Source: Gammaproteobacteria bacterium
Lineage (GTDB): Bacteria > Pseudomonadota > Gammaproteobacteria > Eutrophobiales > Eutrophobiaceae
Length of the DNA: 64,000 nucleotides
Assembly: GCA_028279365.1 (NCBI GenBank)
Contig: JANQNX010000013.1
Span: forward strand, 62,001 to 126,000
Direction of reading: 5' to 3'
The notes under the pieces were generated by a model. It was not told the DNA's origin. It ran no database searches and saw nothing but the letters and a program-made list of their open reading frames with translations. Each line of letters opens with the position of its first letter. The first letter of the stretch is position 1. This document shows, one piece after another, positions 17,493 to 26,335 of the stretch. A program made the position numbers and the translations under genes.

Positions 17493-18443
17493 TTGAAAAC
17501 CCTCTATCCAGAGCTGGAGCCTTATGCCTCCGGTTATCTTAATACTGATACGCCCCATTCGATTTACTTTGAACAGGCGGGCAGTCAGTCCGGCATTCCG
17601 GTTTTATTTCTGCATGGTGGGCCGGGAACAGGGTGTAATGAAAACCATCGGCGCTATTTTGACCCGGATAAATATCAGATCATTATCTTTGATCAACGTG
17701 GTTGTAATCGTTCCAAATCCAATGGCGATTTTCAATTCAATAACACTCAACATATCCTAAATGATATTGAAGCGATTCGTGTAAAGCTGAATATCGAACA
17801 ATTTCTATTATTTGGTGGATCATGGGGCGCGACATTGGCATTACTCTATGCCGAACAGTATCCAGAAAATGTATCCGGTATTATTTTGCGAGGTGCTTTT
17901 CTTGCCAGGAAAATCGATTTCAACTGGTTTGTGGATGAAGGTGTCAATCGTCTACTGCCTGATTATTGGGATGAGTTTCAATCACAATTTGATTTTACTA
18001 ACTCAACAGAGTTGATTGCTGAAATTCACAGCCAGGTATTCTCTGAAGATAAGTCAAAACAACTCAAAGCGGCACAGGCTTGGTCGCTTTGGGCGGGCAG
18101 GGTGGTCACTCAGGGGTTTGTTGATGATTACCAATTGCAAATTGAAGACGAGGTAAAATTTATCAATGAAGTACAAATAGAAATGCACTATGCCAAGCAT
18201 CGATATTTTATTGAGGAAAATCAGATCCTGAATGACATCAGTCGTGTCCCAACAATACCGACTAAAATTATCCATGGTAGACGAGACTTGACCTGTATGT
18301 CGGAAGCCTCATGGTTATTGCATCAGTCGTTAACCGGTTCCGAGTTATTAATGGTTAATAATGCCGGGCACCTGGCTGGAGAGCCAGCGATGATCAATGC
18401 GTTGGTCTTCGCGACAGATGAGATGGCAATCAGCTTAGGATGA
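17493..18443 (+). CDS. pip: Proline iminopeptidase (alpha/beta hydrolase, peptidase S33)
   Basis: TTG at 17493 gives the family-typical start MKTLYPELEPY; an in-frame stop lies just upstream. The 316-residue product has the oxyanion motif HGGPG (41-45), the nucleophile elbow GGSWG with Ser110, a later Asp in HGRRDLTC and His in NNAGHLAGEP. It removes N-terminal proline from peptides in the cytoplasm. No clear Shine-Dalgarno is seen, so translation may be coupled to the gene ahead. Its stop overlaps the folP start (ATGA). Confidence 0.92.
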   Translation: MKTLYPELEPYASGYLNTDTPHSIYFEQAGSQSGIPVLFLHGGPGTGCNENHRRYFDPDKYQIIIFDQRGCNRSKSNGDFQFNNTQHILNDIEAIRVKLNIEQFLLFGGSWGATLALLYAEQYPENVSGIILRGAFLARKIDFNWFVDEGVNRLLPDYWDEFQSQFDFTNSTELIAEIHSQVFSEDKSKQLKAAQAWSLWAGRVVTQGFVDDYQLQIEDEVKFINEVQIEMHYAKHRYFIEENQILNDISRVPTIPTKIIHGRRDLTCMSEASWLLHQSLTGSELLMVNNAGHLAGEPAMINALVFATDEMAISLG

Positions 18444-19267
18444 CAAGCTTGATCAGAAAGCCACAAATCATGGGCATACTCAATGTCACTCCTGACAGCT
18501 TTTCCGACGGTGGTAAATACACATATGTTGAAGCTGCAGTGAATCATGGCAAGCAAATGATCGATGAAGGCGCTGATATTATTGATATTGGCGGTGAATC
18601 GACCCGGCCTGGTTCAGCAAGAGTCGATGCACAGGAACAAATCGACAGAGTCGTGCATATCATCAAGGCTATTAGCGTTACCATTCCGGAGCATGTCAGC
18701 ATCAGTATTGATACGACTCGAGCAAAAGTGGCCGAGGCTGCACTTGATGCGGGTGCAAGGATTGTGAATGACGTGTCTGGTGGTAATGATGATCCAGACA
18801 TAATCCAGCTTTGTGTGGATAGAAAGTGCCCTTATATCATCATGCATATGCAAGGGTCGCCAGAGACCATGCAAAATGATCCGCGTTATGCCAATGTCGT
18901 TGAAGATATTTTAGGGTTTCTTGTCAATCGTGCAGAGGAATGTGAAAAACAAGGTATTGCCAAAGACAAACTTTGTATTGATCCGGGCATTGGTTTCGGT
19001 AAAACGCGAGAACATAACCTTGAACTGTTGCATCATTTAAATCGTTTTACCGAAACCGGTTATCAAGTCTTGCTAGGTACCAGTCGTAAACGCTTTATGG
19101 GAACAATATGCCAGGTCAATTCGCCAGAAGAACTAATCGGTGCGACCACTGCGACGACAACGCTGGGCGTGATGTCAGGAGTCAGTATCTTCCGTGTACA
19201 CGATGTTAAACCTAACAGACAGGCTGCAGATGTCGCCTGGGCAATACTCAACGGCGTTAATAATTAA
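18440..19267 (+). CDS. folP: Dihydropteroate synthase
   Basis: The 275-residue product is full length. Signature 1 is [15 protein letters not shown] (residues about 10-24) and signature 2 is [16 protein letters not shown]. The later pterin-binding lysine motif is [11 protein letters not shown]. It condenses p-aminobenzoate with hydroxymethyldihydropterin diphosphate for folate. Its start overlaps the pip stop by four bases and its end overlaps pqqE (convergent) by four bases. It should not be confused with the DHPS-like H4MPT gene at 21904, which lacks these signatures. Confidence 0.97.
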   Translation: MTSLIRKPQIMGILNVTPDSFSDGGKYTYVEAAVNHGKQMIDEGADIIDIGGESTRPGSARVDAQEQIDRVVHIIKAISVTIPEHVSISIDTTRAKVAEAALDAGARIVNDVSGGNDDPDIIQLCVDRKCPYIIMHMQGSPETMQNDPRYANVVEDILGFLVNRAEECEKQGIAKDKLCIDPGIGFGKTREHNLELLHHLNRFTETGYQVLLGTSRKRFMGTICQVNSPEELIGATTATTTLGVMSGVSIFRVHDVKPNRQAADVAWAILNGVNN

Positions 19268-20433
19268 GCAGTTTCTTTCTCTTCGCTAATAAAGTTTTTA
19301 GAATTTTTCATATTTCTAAAAACGAGCGGTTTGGCCTCAACCGGTTTTTTGGCTTCTTCTTTCGCTAATTCGCCAATTCGTTCTACATCATCGATTAATT
19401 TCTGATGATGTGGTGATTTATCACAAACCGGATCGGCATTACGCGCATCACCGGTCAACATGAATGCCTGACAACGGCAGCCTCCAAAATCTTTTTCTTT
19501 CTCCGGACATGAGCGACAAGGTTCTACCATCCAATCGAAACCGCGAAAATGATTGAAACCATCAGAAGTATTCCAGATATCAGAAACGCTGTAATCACGA
19601 ACGTTTGGAAATTCGATCGGAAGCTGACCAGCTTCATGACAGGGAAGGGCTGTACCGTCTGGTGCGATGGTTAAAAATATAGCGCCCCAACCATTCATAC
19701 AAGGCTTTGGTCTATTCTCAAAATAATCCGGGATCACATAAATGATTTTGGACTTACCTTTCATGCGCTCCTGGTATTCTTTCGCGACTTTTTCAGCGTT
19801 AGCGAGCTGTTCGCGGGTAGGCAGTAACTGATCCACATTGATTCTGGACCAACCGTAGTATTGCGTGCTCGCAAGCTCAACGTAGTCTGCATTCAACTCT
19901 ACTGTCATTTCGAGAATATCGCGAATCTGGTCAATATTCTTACGATGAATCACGATGTTTAATACCATCGGATATTCGTACTCTTTAACAACACGGGCCA
20001 TTTCTTTTTTGTGCTGAAAAGACTTGGTGCCGCCAATGAAGTTATTCAATTCTTCATCACTGGCCTGAAAGCTGATTTGAATATGATCCAGTCCGGCATC
20101 TTTGAAGCGTTTAACACGTTCCTCATCCATGCCAACACCAGAGGTAATCAAGTTGGTATAGTAGCCGAGGTGTCTGGCTTCCTGGATTAATTCTTCCAGG
20201 TCTTTGCGAACTAAAGGTTCACCACCAGAAAAGCCTAACTGGGTGGCGCCCATCTTTCTGGCCTGCTGCATCACTCTCACCCAGTCTTCGGTTGAGAGCT
20301 CGTTTTGATATTTGGCTATCTCAACCGGGTTAGAACAGTAAGGGCATTGCAATGGGCAACGATAAGTCAGCTCTGCAAGTAACCAGAGTGGTGGCTTCAC
20401 ATCATTTTTTGTTTCTGATCCAGCCGTTATCAT
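19264..20433 (-). CDS. pqqE: PqqA peptide cyclase PqqE (radical SAM)
   Basis: The 389-residue product has the radical-SAM motif Cys26-x3-Cys30-x2-Cys33 ([13 protein letters not shown]), the GGEP motif and a C-terminal SPASM domain with many cysteines ([20 protein letters not shown]). It crosslinks Glu and Tyr of PqqA in the first step of PQQ synthesis. It overlaps pqqD by 32 bases on the same strand, as in many pqqCDE operons where PqqD presents PqqA to PqqE. The tail beyond the SPASM domain is rich in Lys and Glu. Confidence 0.97.
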   Translation of the reverse strand: MITAGSETKNDVKPPLWLLAELTYRCPLQCPYCSNPVEIAKYQNELSTEDWVRVMQQARKMGATQLGFSGGEPLVRKDLEELIQEARHLGYYTNLITSGVGMDEERVKRFKDAGLDHIQISFQASDEELNNFIGGTKSFQHKKEMARVVKEYEYPMVLNIVIHRKNIDQIRDILEMTVELNADYVELASTQYYGWSRINVDQLLPTREQLANAEKVAKEYQERMKGKSKIIYVIPDYFENRPKPCMNGWGAIFLTIAPDGTALPCHEAGQLPIEFPNVRDYSVSDIWNTSDGFNHFRGFDWMVEPCRSCPEKEKDFGGCRCQAFMLTGDARNADPVCDKSPHHQKLIDDVERIGELAKEEAKKPVEAKPLVFRNMKNSKNFISEEKETA

Positions 20434-20677
20434 AAGCTACCTCCAGGAATTTAATTACATCGTCTTCTAGATTAGTTTCAGAAAACGCGGTTTCAATATC
20501 GGTAATGATTTCATCAATCGACATATTGCCATCGACTCGCTTCATGATTTCGCCCGCGCTGCCGCTGAGTTTCACCATGCCTTCCGGGTATAACACGACC
20601 CAACAGTCTTGTACTTCTTCCCACTGTACTCTGAAAGTGGGGGCGACTTCCGGGACTATTGTTTTATCGAGGCTCAT
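20402..20677 (-). CDS. pqqD: PqqA-binding chaperone PqqD
   Basis: The 91-residue product is the usual PqqD length and pattern: P-x-F-R at the start ([11 protein letters not shown]), [21 protein letters not shown], and a C-terminal helix ending VAYDNGWI. PqqD binds the PqqA precursor and delivers it to PqqE. It starts four bases after pqqC and overlaps pqqE by 32 bases, consistent with tight stoichiometric coupling. Confidence 0.95.
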   Translation of the reverse strand: MSLDKTIVPEVAPTFRVQWEEVQDCWVVLYPEGMVKLSGSAGEIMKRVDGNMSIDEIITDIETAFSETNLEDDVIKFLEVAYDNGWIRNKK

Positions 20678-20681
20678 AATC

Positions 20682-21407
20682 TTATTTACAATTATAAAAC
20701 GGCGGTTTCTTTTCGATATAAGCCATCCACATACAATCCAGCATGGTCCATAAAATATCGAGTTTGAATTGCAGAATACCTAATGCGCGTTCCTGCTCAG
20801 CACGCGTTTGATAATAATCAAGCGTAATACGCAAACCATGCTCTACATCGCGACGCGCTTCTGATAACCGTTTACGAAAATAACGATAGCCTTTCTCATC
20901 AATCCACGGATAAATATCCGGCCAGTTATCGAGACGTTTTTGATGAATCTTCGGCGCAAACAATTCGGTTAACGACGAACTGGCCGCTTCTTCCCACGTC
21001 GCACGGCGGGCAAAGTTTAAATAGGCATCAATGGCAAAGCGAACACCGGGTAATACATGTTCGTAAGACAGAGTTTCTTCGCGGGTTAAACCGACAGATT
21101 CGGCCAGCTGTAACCAGGCTTCAATGCCACCTTCTTCTCCTTCGACACCGTCATGATCGATAATACGTTGCACCCACATACGTCTATCATCACGATTTGG
21201 GCAATTCGCCATGATGGCGGCGTCTTTAATAGGGATAGTGGTTTGATAATAAAAACGATTGGCAACCCAACCCTGGACGGCTTCTTTATCAAGACCGCCT
21301 TCGTTCATTAAAATATGGAAGTCGTGATTAATATGGTAATACTTCTCTTTTGCACGAAGTTGCGCTTCAAATTCTTCACGAGTCCAGGGTTGTCTTTCAT
21401 CAGTCAT
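20682..21407 (-). CDS. pqqC: Pyrroloquinoline-quinone synthase PqqC
   Basis: The 241-residue product matches PqqC throughout: [41 protein letters not shown] and [13 protein letters not shown]. It catalyses the last, cofactor-less oxidative ring closure of PQQ. It is the first gene of the leftward pqqC-D-E unit, with a GGAG ribosome-binding site 13 bases upstream of its ATG. No pqqA-like peptide is found in the upstream 500 bases. Confidence 0.97.
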   Translation of the reverse strand: MTDERQPWTREEFEAQLRAKEKYYHINHDFHILMNEGGLDKEAVQGWVANRFYYQTTIPIKDAAIMANCPNRDDRRMWVQRIIDHDGVEGEEGGIEAWLQLAESVGLTREETLSYEHVLPGVRFAIDAYLNFARRATWEEAASSSLTELFAPKIHQKRLDNWPDIYPWIDEKGYRYFRKRLSEARRDVEHGLRITLDYYQTRAEQERALGILQFKLDILWTMLDCMWMAYIEKKPPFYNCK

Positions 21408-21903
21408 TCTTTTATTTACTCCAAAATATGGATGTTCATGCCATCGCAGGAAACTTAAGATACTTAAATCATTAAGTTGTTTTCTTTCATCAGATCCGTT
21501 TGTTCAATTAACATTCGGATTATAGAGTTATGCAACGATGCACTTAAAATTAGTTATCGATTTTTTATTTTTACTAAGATTTATATTAACCGCCCAGATA
21601 TCAGTACAATGTGAAATTGTAAGCTGTCTGTCGTCCTGACACTTTGTGAAACGATTATCAGCAATAAACTGACATTGCCTAGGCGATTATCATGCCAGCT
21701 TTTTTACTTTAGCATTTTATTAAAATTTTTTTAATAAAAACAATTTATTAATAAATAAATATAAAGTTATTTATAGATATTTGCATGATTGCCTATTTTG
21801 ATAAATTGGCTGATATAAGAATTGTATATGGTTGTAATAAACCAATTTTAGTGAGCATTTATTTCTCTAAATTATTCATATAGCTGCTTATAATGCCGGC
21901 GCG
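21408..21903. other. AT-rich divergent promoter region between pqqCDE and the H4MPT cofactor operon
   Basis: These 496 bases have no credible gene. About 21715-21785 is almost pure A/T, with runs such as TTAATAAATAAATATAAAG, probably bent DNA. I searched the leftward strand for a PqqA peptide and found only a 16-codon frame without the Glu-x3-Tyr motif. The region must hold two opposed promoters. Confidence 0.55.
21889..21894 (+). promoter_or_regulatory. Perfect -10 box 9 bases from the start codon of the H4MPT operon
   Basis: TATAAT at 21889-21894 is followed by only nine bases before the ATG at 21904, and no Shine-Dalgarno is visible. If this box is used, the transcript would begin within a few bases of the start codon and be leaderless or nearly so. 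The -35 region is poor, so this is tentative. Confidence 0.4.
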
Positions 21904-23382
21904 ATGACTGATAACCAATCTGCTACAGAACATATCCTCTTCCTGACGGGAAAGCTTGCTGAAAAGCGTCTCAATCGAATCCTTGAGTCGATGCAGCCCA
22001 TCGAATTTTCCTATGAGGTCCGTAACCTTGGTGTCAGTGTGGCAGCATTAATGACCGCGCAAATGATTGTTCGTCGCCTTAAAGACTTTGCGTCTTTCGA
22101 TAAAATTATTGTCCCCGGTCTTTGTCGTGGCGACATCAGTCAGGCGTCAGAAGAACTCGGCGTAGAATTCGTACGCGGCCCTGTCGATTTGAAGGATCTA
22201 CCTGTTTTTTTTGGACGTGCCGGCAAAGAAGTTGATTTGAGCCAGCATGATGTCAAAATATTTGGCGAAATTGTTGATGCACCAATGGTTAGTGTTGAAG
22301 AAGTTATCAAACGTGCTAGAAAATACCGGACCGATGGGGCAGATGTGATTGACATTGGTTGCCTACCCGATACCGCCTTCCCACATTTAGAAGAAACTAT
22401 TCGTACGTTAAAGCAGGAAGGTTTCGTGGTTAGCATTGATTCGCTGGAAGAAGACGATTTACTTCGTGGTGGTAAGGCTGGCGCGGACTATATGCTTAGC
22501 CTTAAAGAGAGTACCTTATGGATAGTCGATGAAGTCGAGACAATTCCCATCTTGATACCCGATACGCATGGTGAACTGAATTCGCTTTATCGTGCAATAG
22601 AAAAACTCTCTGCCGCAGGTAAATCCTTTTATGCCGATCCGATACTGGATCCGATTCATTTCGGCTTTACCGAGTCAATCTGTCGTTATCGCGAGCTCCG
22701 ACAGCAGTGTCCGGATATTCCGATTATGATGGGTATTGGGAATTTAACGGAACTCACCGAGGCTGACACCACCGGTATCAATGCCATGTTATTTGGTATT
22801 ATTTCCGAATTGGAGTTGGATGCGGTATTAGCAACAGAGGTTAGCGCGCATTGTTCATCAGCCATTCGTGAGGCCGATCTGGCCAGACGTATGATGTTTG
22901 CCGCAAGGAGGGATAATAGTTTGCCAAAAGGTCTGGACAGCGGCTTATTAGGTCTGCATTCCAGAAAGCCTTTTCCCTATACGTCGGAAGAAATCGAGGA
23001 GCTGGCCAGTGAGGTGAAAGATCCCAGCTATCGAATACAAACCAGCAACGAGGGCGTGCATGTTTACAATCGTGATGGCATGGTGATGAGCCAGAATCCC
23101 TTCGATTTATTTCCGCAGCTGGATTTATTGCAAGATGATGCACCGCACGCGTTTTATATGGGTGTAGAATTAGGCCGAGCACAAATTGCCTGGCAGATCG
23201 GCAAGCCCTACATGCAGGATGAAGAATTGGAGTGGGGCGTGTGTGTCGAGACAAAAACAGAACAGCAAAAAGATGAAGATTCGCGTGCAGCACATGTGAT
23301 GCGGGACAAGCGAAAAGAATCCTCGGAATATAAACAAGCAGGATCAACGCTACAGGCCAGCAGGAAACGAAGAAAAAAATGA
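21904..23382 (+). CDS. Dihydropteroate-synthase-related protein of H4MPT biosynthesis (DUF6513 + DHPS-like)
   Basis: The 492-residue product has an N-terminal DUF6513-type region starting HILFLTGKLAEKRLNRILESM. A TIM-barrel DHPS-like domain follows, with DGADVIDIGCLPDTAF, and a C-terminal region follows that. The last 30 residues are basic. It matches the archaeal/methylotroph DHPS-related family (TIGR00284-type), always found with H4MPT genes. The exact reaction is not established. Its TGA overlaps the next ATG. This is the first gene of a four-gene operon with DUF447, mfnB and a pterin dehydratase. Confidence 0.88.
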   Translation: MTDNQSATEHILFLTGKLAEKRLNRILESMQPIEFSYEVRNLGVSVAALMTAQMIVRRLKDFASFDKIIVPGLCRGDISQASEELGVEFVRGPVDLKDLPVFFGRAGKEVDLSQHDVKIFGEIVDAPMVSVEEVIKRARKYRTDGADVIDIGCLPDTAFPHLEETIRTLKQEGFVVSIDSLEEDDLLRGGKAGADYMLSLKESTLWIVDEVETIPILIPDTHGELNSLYRAIEKLSAAGKSFYADPILDPIHFGFTESICRYRELRQQCPDIPIMMGIGNLTELTEADTTGINAMLFGIISELELDAVLATEVSAHCSSAIREADLARRMMFAARRDNSLPKGLDSGLLGLHSRKPFPYTSEEIEELASEVKDPSYRIQTSNEGVHVYNRDGMVMSQNPFDLFPQLDLLQDDAPHAFYMGVELGRAQIAWQIGKPYMQDEELEWGVCVETKTEQQKDEDSRAAHVMRDKRKESSEYKQAGSTLQASRKRRKK

Positions 23383-23960
23383 TTCAGGAAATAATTGTTA
23401 CTACGGTCAATCAGGACGGCGATGTTCATATTGCACCAATGGGTGTAACACAGGAAAAAGAATGCATTGTGATTGCGCCGTTTAAACCGTCAACTACCTT
23501 ACAAAATTTATTAAATACCAAAGTGGCAGTCGTGAATAGGGTGACTGATGTTCGTATCTTTGCTGGTTGTCTTACTGGGCGAAAGGATTGGCCAGTTGAA
23601 AAAGCAGAAATTATCAATGGGGTTAGATTAAGCGCCGCATTAAGTCATCTCGAACTGGAATTTGATCATGTCGAAGAAGATGAACTAAGACCCAAATTTT
23701 TTATGAAACCGGTATTAGAAAAAACGCACGCACCTTTTCAAGGCTTTAATCGCGCCCAGTCAGCAGTATTAGAAGCGGCAATATTAATAAGCCGTTTACA
23801 TATGTTGCCAAAAGAAAAGATTGATCAGGAAATTGGATATCTGACAATTGCAATTGATAAAACAGCAGGCGAACATGAACTCATTGCCTGGGGTTGGTTG
23901 ATGGAGAAGTTGGATACGTTTCGAAAAGAAAGTGAAGACCTTAAGGATGAAACAGCATGA
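23379..23960 (+). CDS. DUF447 protein of the H4MPT/methylofuran gene set
   Basis: The 193-residue product starts MIQEIIVTTVNQDGDVHIAPMGV, has GFNRAQSAVLEAAILISRL in the middle, and is predicted to take a flavin-reductase-like split barrel. This is DUF447, found in archaea and in bacteria that use tetrahydromethanopterin; its reaction is not known. It overlaps both neighbours by four bases (ATGA), so it is co-translated with the DHPS-like and MfnB genes. Confidence 0.88.
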   Translation: MIQEIIVTTVNQDGDVHIAPMGVTQEKECIVIAPFKPSTTLQNLLNTKVAVVNRVTDVRIFAGCLTGRKDWPVEKAEIINGVRLSAALSHLELEFDHVEEDELRPKFFMKPVLEKTHAPFQGFNRAQSAVLEAAILISRLHMLPKEKIDQEIGYLTIAIDKTAGEHELIAWGWLMEKLDTFRKESEDLKDETA

Positions 23961-24709
23961 CCGGAATGCTTGCCAGTGTTATGTCGGTCAAGGAAGCAAA
24001 GATTGTCATAAAAAATAATGTAGATATTGTCGATATCAAAAACCCGAAACAGGGCGCGCTTGGCGCGTTAAACTATGAAGCAGTCAAATGCATAGTGAAA
24101 ACAGTCAATGGTCAAGTCCCTGTCAGTGCCACGATAGGTGATATCGATGTTGATGACGAAGATTTATTGGAAAAGATTATGACGATGACATCAACCGGCG
24201 TTGATTTTGTGAAGGTTGGCTTATTTGCCAATAGCCCCTCTGAAAATTATCTCAACGTGATTAAGCATGCTGCTAAAAAAGGCGTTAAGCTTGTTATCGT
24301 GATGTTTGCTGAAGAAAAACATGATAATGAAACAATAGACAAGCTAATTAACTCGGGCGTGTCAGGCTTAATGATTGATACACGAAGTAAATCTGAAAAA
24401 CGGTTAACTGAACTACTTAGCGAGCGAGAGATACAATCATTTGTTACTACGGTACATGCACATGGTTTGTTCTGTGGTCTCGCAGGCTCATTAAAATATC
24501 AGGACATCCCACAATTACTATCATCTAAAGCGGACTATCTCGGTTTTCGTGGTGCACTATGTCGGAATAATGAAAGAATCAGCTCAGTTAGCACAGAGCA
24601 GGTTAAGTTAATCAGGCAAGCCATTCCCAAAGCGCAGTGCTTGCTTAACGAATACAAACTTAAACATACAGAAACAAAAGAGGTAACCCATCATGTCTCA
24701 ATGGCGTAA
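23957..24709 (+). CDS. mfnB: (5-Formylfuran-3-yl)methyl phosphate synthase MfnB
   Basis: The 250-residue TIM-barrel product carries both lysines known to be catalytic in methanogen MfnB: Lys28 in VDIKNPKQGALGA and Lys86 in FVKVGLF. It makes the furan precursor of methanofuran/methylofuran from glyceraldehyde-3-phosphate. This cofactor is the formyl carrier for the Fhc complex, whose subunit A gene lies at 27963-29630. The gene overlaps DUF447 upstream and the carbinolamine dehydratase downstream, indicating one operon. Confidence 0.93.
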   Translation: MTGMLASVMSVKEAKIVIKNNVDIVDIKNPKQGALGALNYEAVKCIVKTVNGQVPVSATIGDIDVDDEDLLEKIMTMTSTGVDFVKVGLFANSPSENYLNVIKHAAKKGVKLVIVMFAEEKHDNETIDKLINSGVSGLMIDTRSKSEKRLTELLSEREIQSFVTTVHAHGLFCGLAGSLKYQDIPQLLSSKADYLGFRGALCRNNERISSVSTEQVKLIRQAIPKAQCLLNEYKLKHTETKEVTHHVSMA

Positions 24710-25082
24710 AAAGGAAAAAGATGCAGTCTTTAGCGAAGAAGAAATCGAAGCACGATTAAAAGAAGAATTACCCACCTGGGTATTTGAAAACGGATGGATA
24801 CGTCGTAAATATAAAACCAGTGGCTGGAAGGGGACGCTAATGGTCGTTAATACCGTTGGTCATCTGGCTGAGGCTGCCTGGCATCACCCTGACTTAACGG
24901 TGTCCTATGCGTTTGTGATCGTCAAACTCGTCAATCATGCTGCTAAAGGTGTGACTGAAAAAGATTTTGAATTAGCGAAAAAGATTGAAGAAGTGATTCA
25001 GTGGCAGCCGGGAATTGATGAAGAGAGTGAACTGGATGGGACACCGGATGATCCGCGTTTTAAGTACATCAAATACGATTAG
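24693..25082 (+). CDS. Pterin-4a-carbinolamine dehydratase-family protein
   Basis: The 129-residue product is a little longer than usual PCD. The catalytic motif is present: His64-His65-Pro66-Asp67 (AWHHPDLTVSYAFV), with His82 in LVNHAAKGVTEKDFELA. Known PCDs dehydrate 4a-hydroxytetrahydropterins. Here it overlaps mfnB by 17 bases in an H4MPT operon, where the substrate is probably an H4MPT-related pterin (inference). Confidence 0.92.
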   Translation: MSQWRKKEKDAVFSEEEIEARLKEELPTWVFENGWIRRKYKTSGWKGTLMVVNTVGHLAEAAWHHPDLTVSYAFVIVKLVNHAAKGVTEKDFELAKKIEEVIQWQPGIDEESELDGTPDDPRFKYIKYD

Positions 25083-25333
25083 TAGAATTTTACGTTACTA
25101 AAAGATAGAGTTTTTGTAACTTACCTTATGAAATTAGTTATTAAGGTTTGTTTCGTTGTTCGTATACTTTGCATTATTACGATTACTAGTTAACTTCTTG
25201 ATGAAAAGGAATGTTACGTTTATTCTTTAAGTTAGTGTTAAGCAGAGTTACCACAATGGGCTATTCGCGAATAACTTGTCATGTCATAGCATTGTTTTAA
25301 TTATCGAGATATTTAACTTTCTGGAGAGATTGA

Positions 25334-26269
25334 ATGAAAATTTGTGTTTTAGGGTCAGCTGCCGGCGGCGGATATCCACAGTGGAACTGTAATCACCCGA
25401 ATTCGAAACGTCCTCGCGCAGGCGATCCTGCTGCTCCACAACGAACGCAATCATCGCTTGCAGTAAGTGCCGATGGCAATGAATGGGTTCTTTTCAATGC
25501 TTCGCCCGACTTACGTCAACAAATCTTTGATAATTCGATTCTTCATCCACGTGACGAAAAGGGGCTGCGCGACAGCCCAATTCAAGCCGTTGTGCTGACC
25601 AATGCCGACGTTGACCACGTAGCTGGTTTACTTAATTTAAGAGAATCTCAGCCATTTACCATTTATGCAACACACAGGGTACTTGATGTCCTCAATGCAA
25701 ACTCTATCTTCAACGTGCTGAACCCGAAATTCGTCGCACGTCAGGCAATGGAGCTTGGTACTGAACTCGCGCTGACACGACCGGATGGTTCGAGTCTCGG
25801 TTTTTCTGTGATTCCTTTCGCTGTTCCTGGAAAAGTTGCACTTTGGCTTGAAGACGAATCAAAAGGCGACAATTTCGGGTCGGTTGATGAAGATACGATT
25901 GCACTCGAGGTCAAGGATGACTCAGGTTCGACTCAATTCTACTATATGCCGGCATGTGCAAAAATGACCGAAGAACTTGCCGCCCGAATCAAAGGAGCAC
26001 CACTAATCTTCTTCGATGGCACACTATGGGTCGACGACGAAATGATTCGAGATGGTGTTGGAGTCAAGACCGGACAACGAATGGGACATATGAGTGTGTC
26101 TGGCGACGACGGAACATTGGCAGCGCTCGCAGATCTGGATATAACAAGAAAAGTGTTTATTCATATCAACACAACTAACCCGATATTAGCTTCGGATTCT
26201 CTCGAAAGAAAACAAGTTGAAGAGGCAGGCTGGGAGGTTTCGTATGATGGTATGGAGATAGAGCTATAA
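25334..26269 (+). CDS. pqqB: PQQ biosynthesis protein PqqB
   Basis: The 311-residue product is full length. It opens with CVLGSAAGGGYPQWNCNHPNSKR, typical of PqqB, and has the metallo-hydrolase motif NADVDHVAGLLNL. Recent work on PqqB homologues points to hydroxylation of the crosslinked Tyr. A GGAGAG ribosome-binding site precedes the ATG. It is detached from pqqCDE by the H4MPT operon and has its own 251-base upstream region. No pqqA is beside it, which is unusual because pqqA often leads pqqB. Confidence 0.97.
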   Translation: MKICVLGSAAGGGYPQWNCNHPNSKRPRAGDPAAPQRTQSSLAVSADGNEWVLFNASPDLRQQIFDNSILHPRDEKGLRDSPIQAVVLTNADVDHVAGLLNLRESQPFTIYATHRVLDVLNANSIFNVLNPKFVARQAMELGTELALTRPDGSSLGFSVIPFAVPGKVALWLEDESKGDNFGSVDEDTIALEVKDDSGSTQFYYMPACAKMTEELAARIKGAPLIFFDGTLWVDDEMIRDGVGVKTGQRMGHMSVSGDDGTLAALADLDITRKVFIHINTTNPILASDSLERKQVEEAGWEVSYDGMEIEL

Positions 26270-26335
26270 CTTGAAATATTATTCATAAGTTATTATTGTT
26301 AATGGAGCAAGCTGATTTCGTACTCATTATTAAAT

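Noticed and set aside
21458..21511. 16-codon frame upstream of pqqC (minus strand) considered as pqqA
   Set aside because: [13 protein letters not shown] peptide has no Tyr and no conserved PqqA pattern.
22841..23347. Antisense frame of 168 codons within the DHPS-like gene
   Set aside because: No domain, Cys/His-rich nonsense composition, fully opposite a conserved gene.
25130..25195. Short frame upstream of pqqB considered as pqqA
   Set aside because: It encodes about 21 hydrophobic residues without the Glu-x3-Tyr core required in PqqA; two other short frames (25201, 25256) also lack it.
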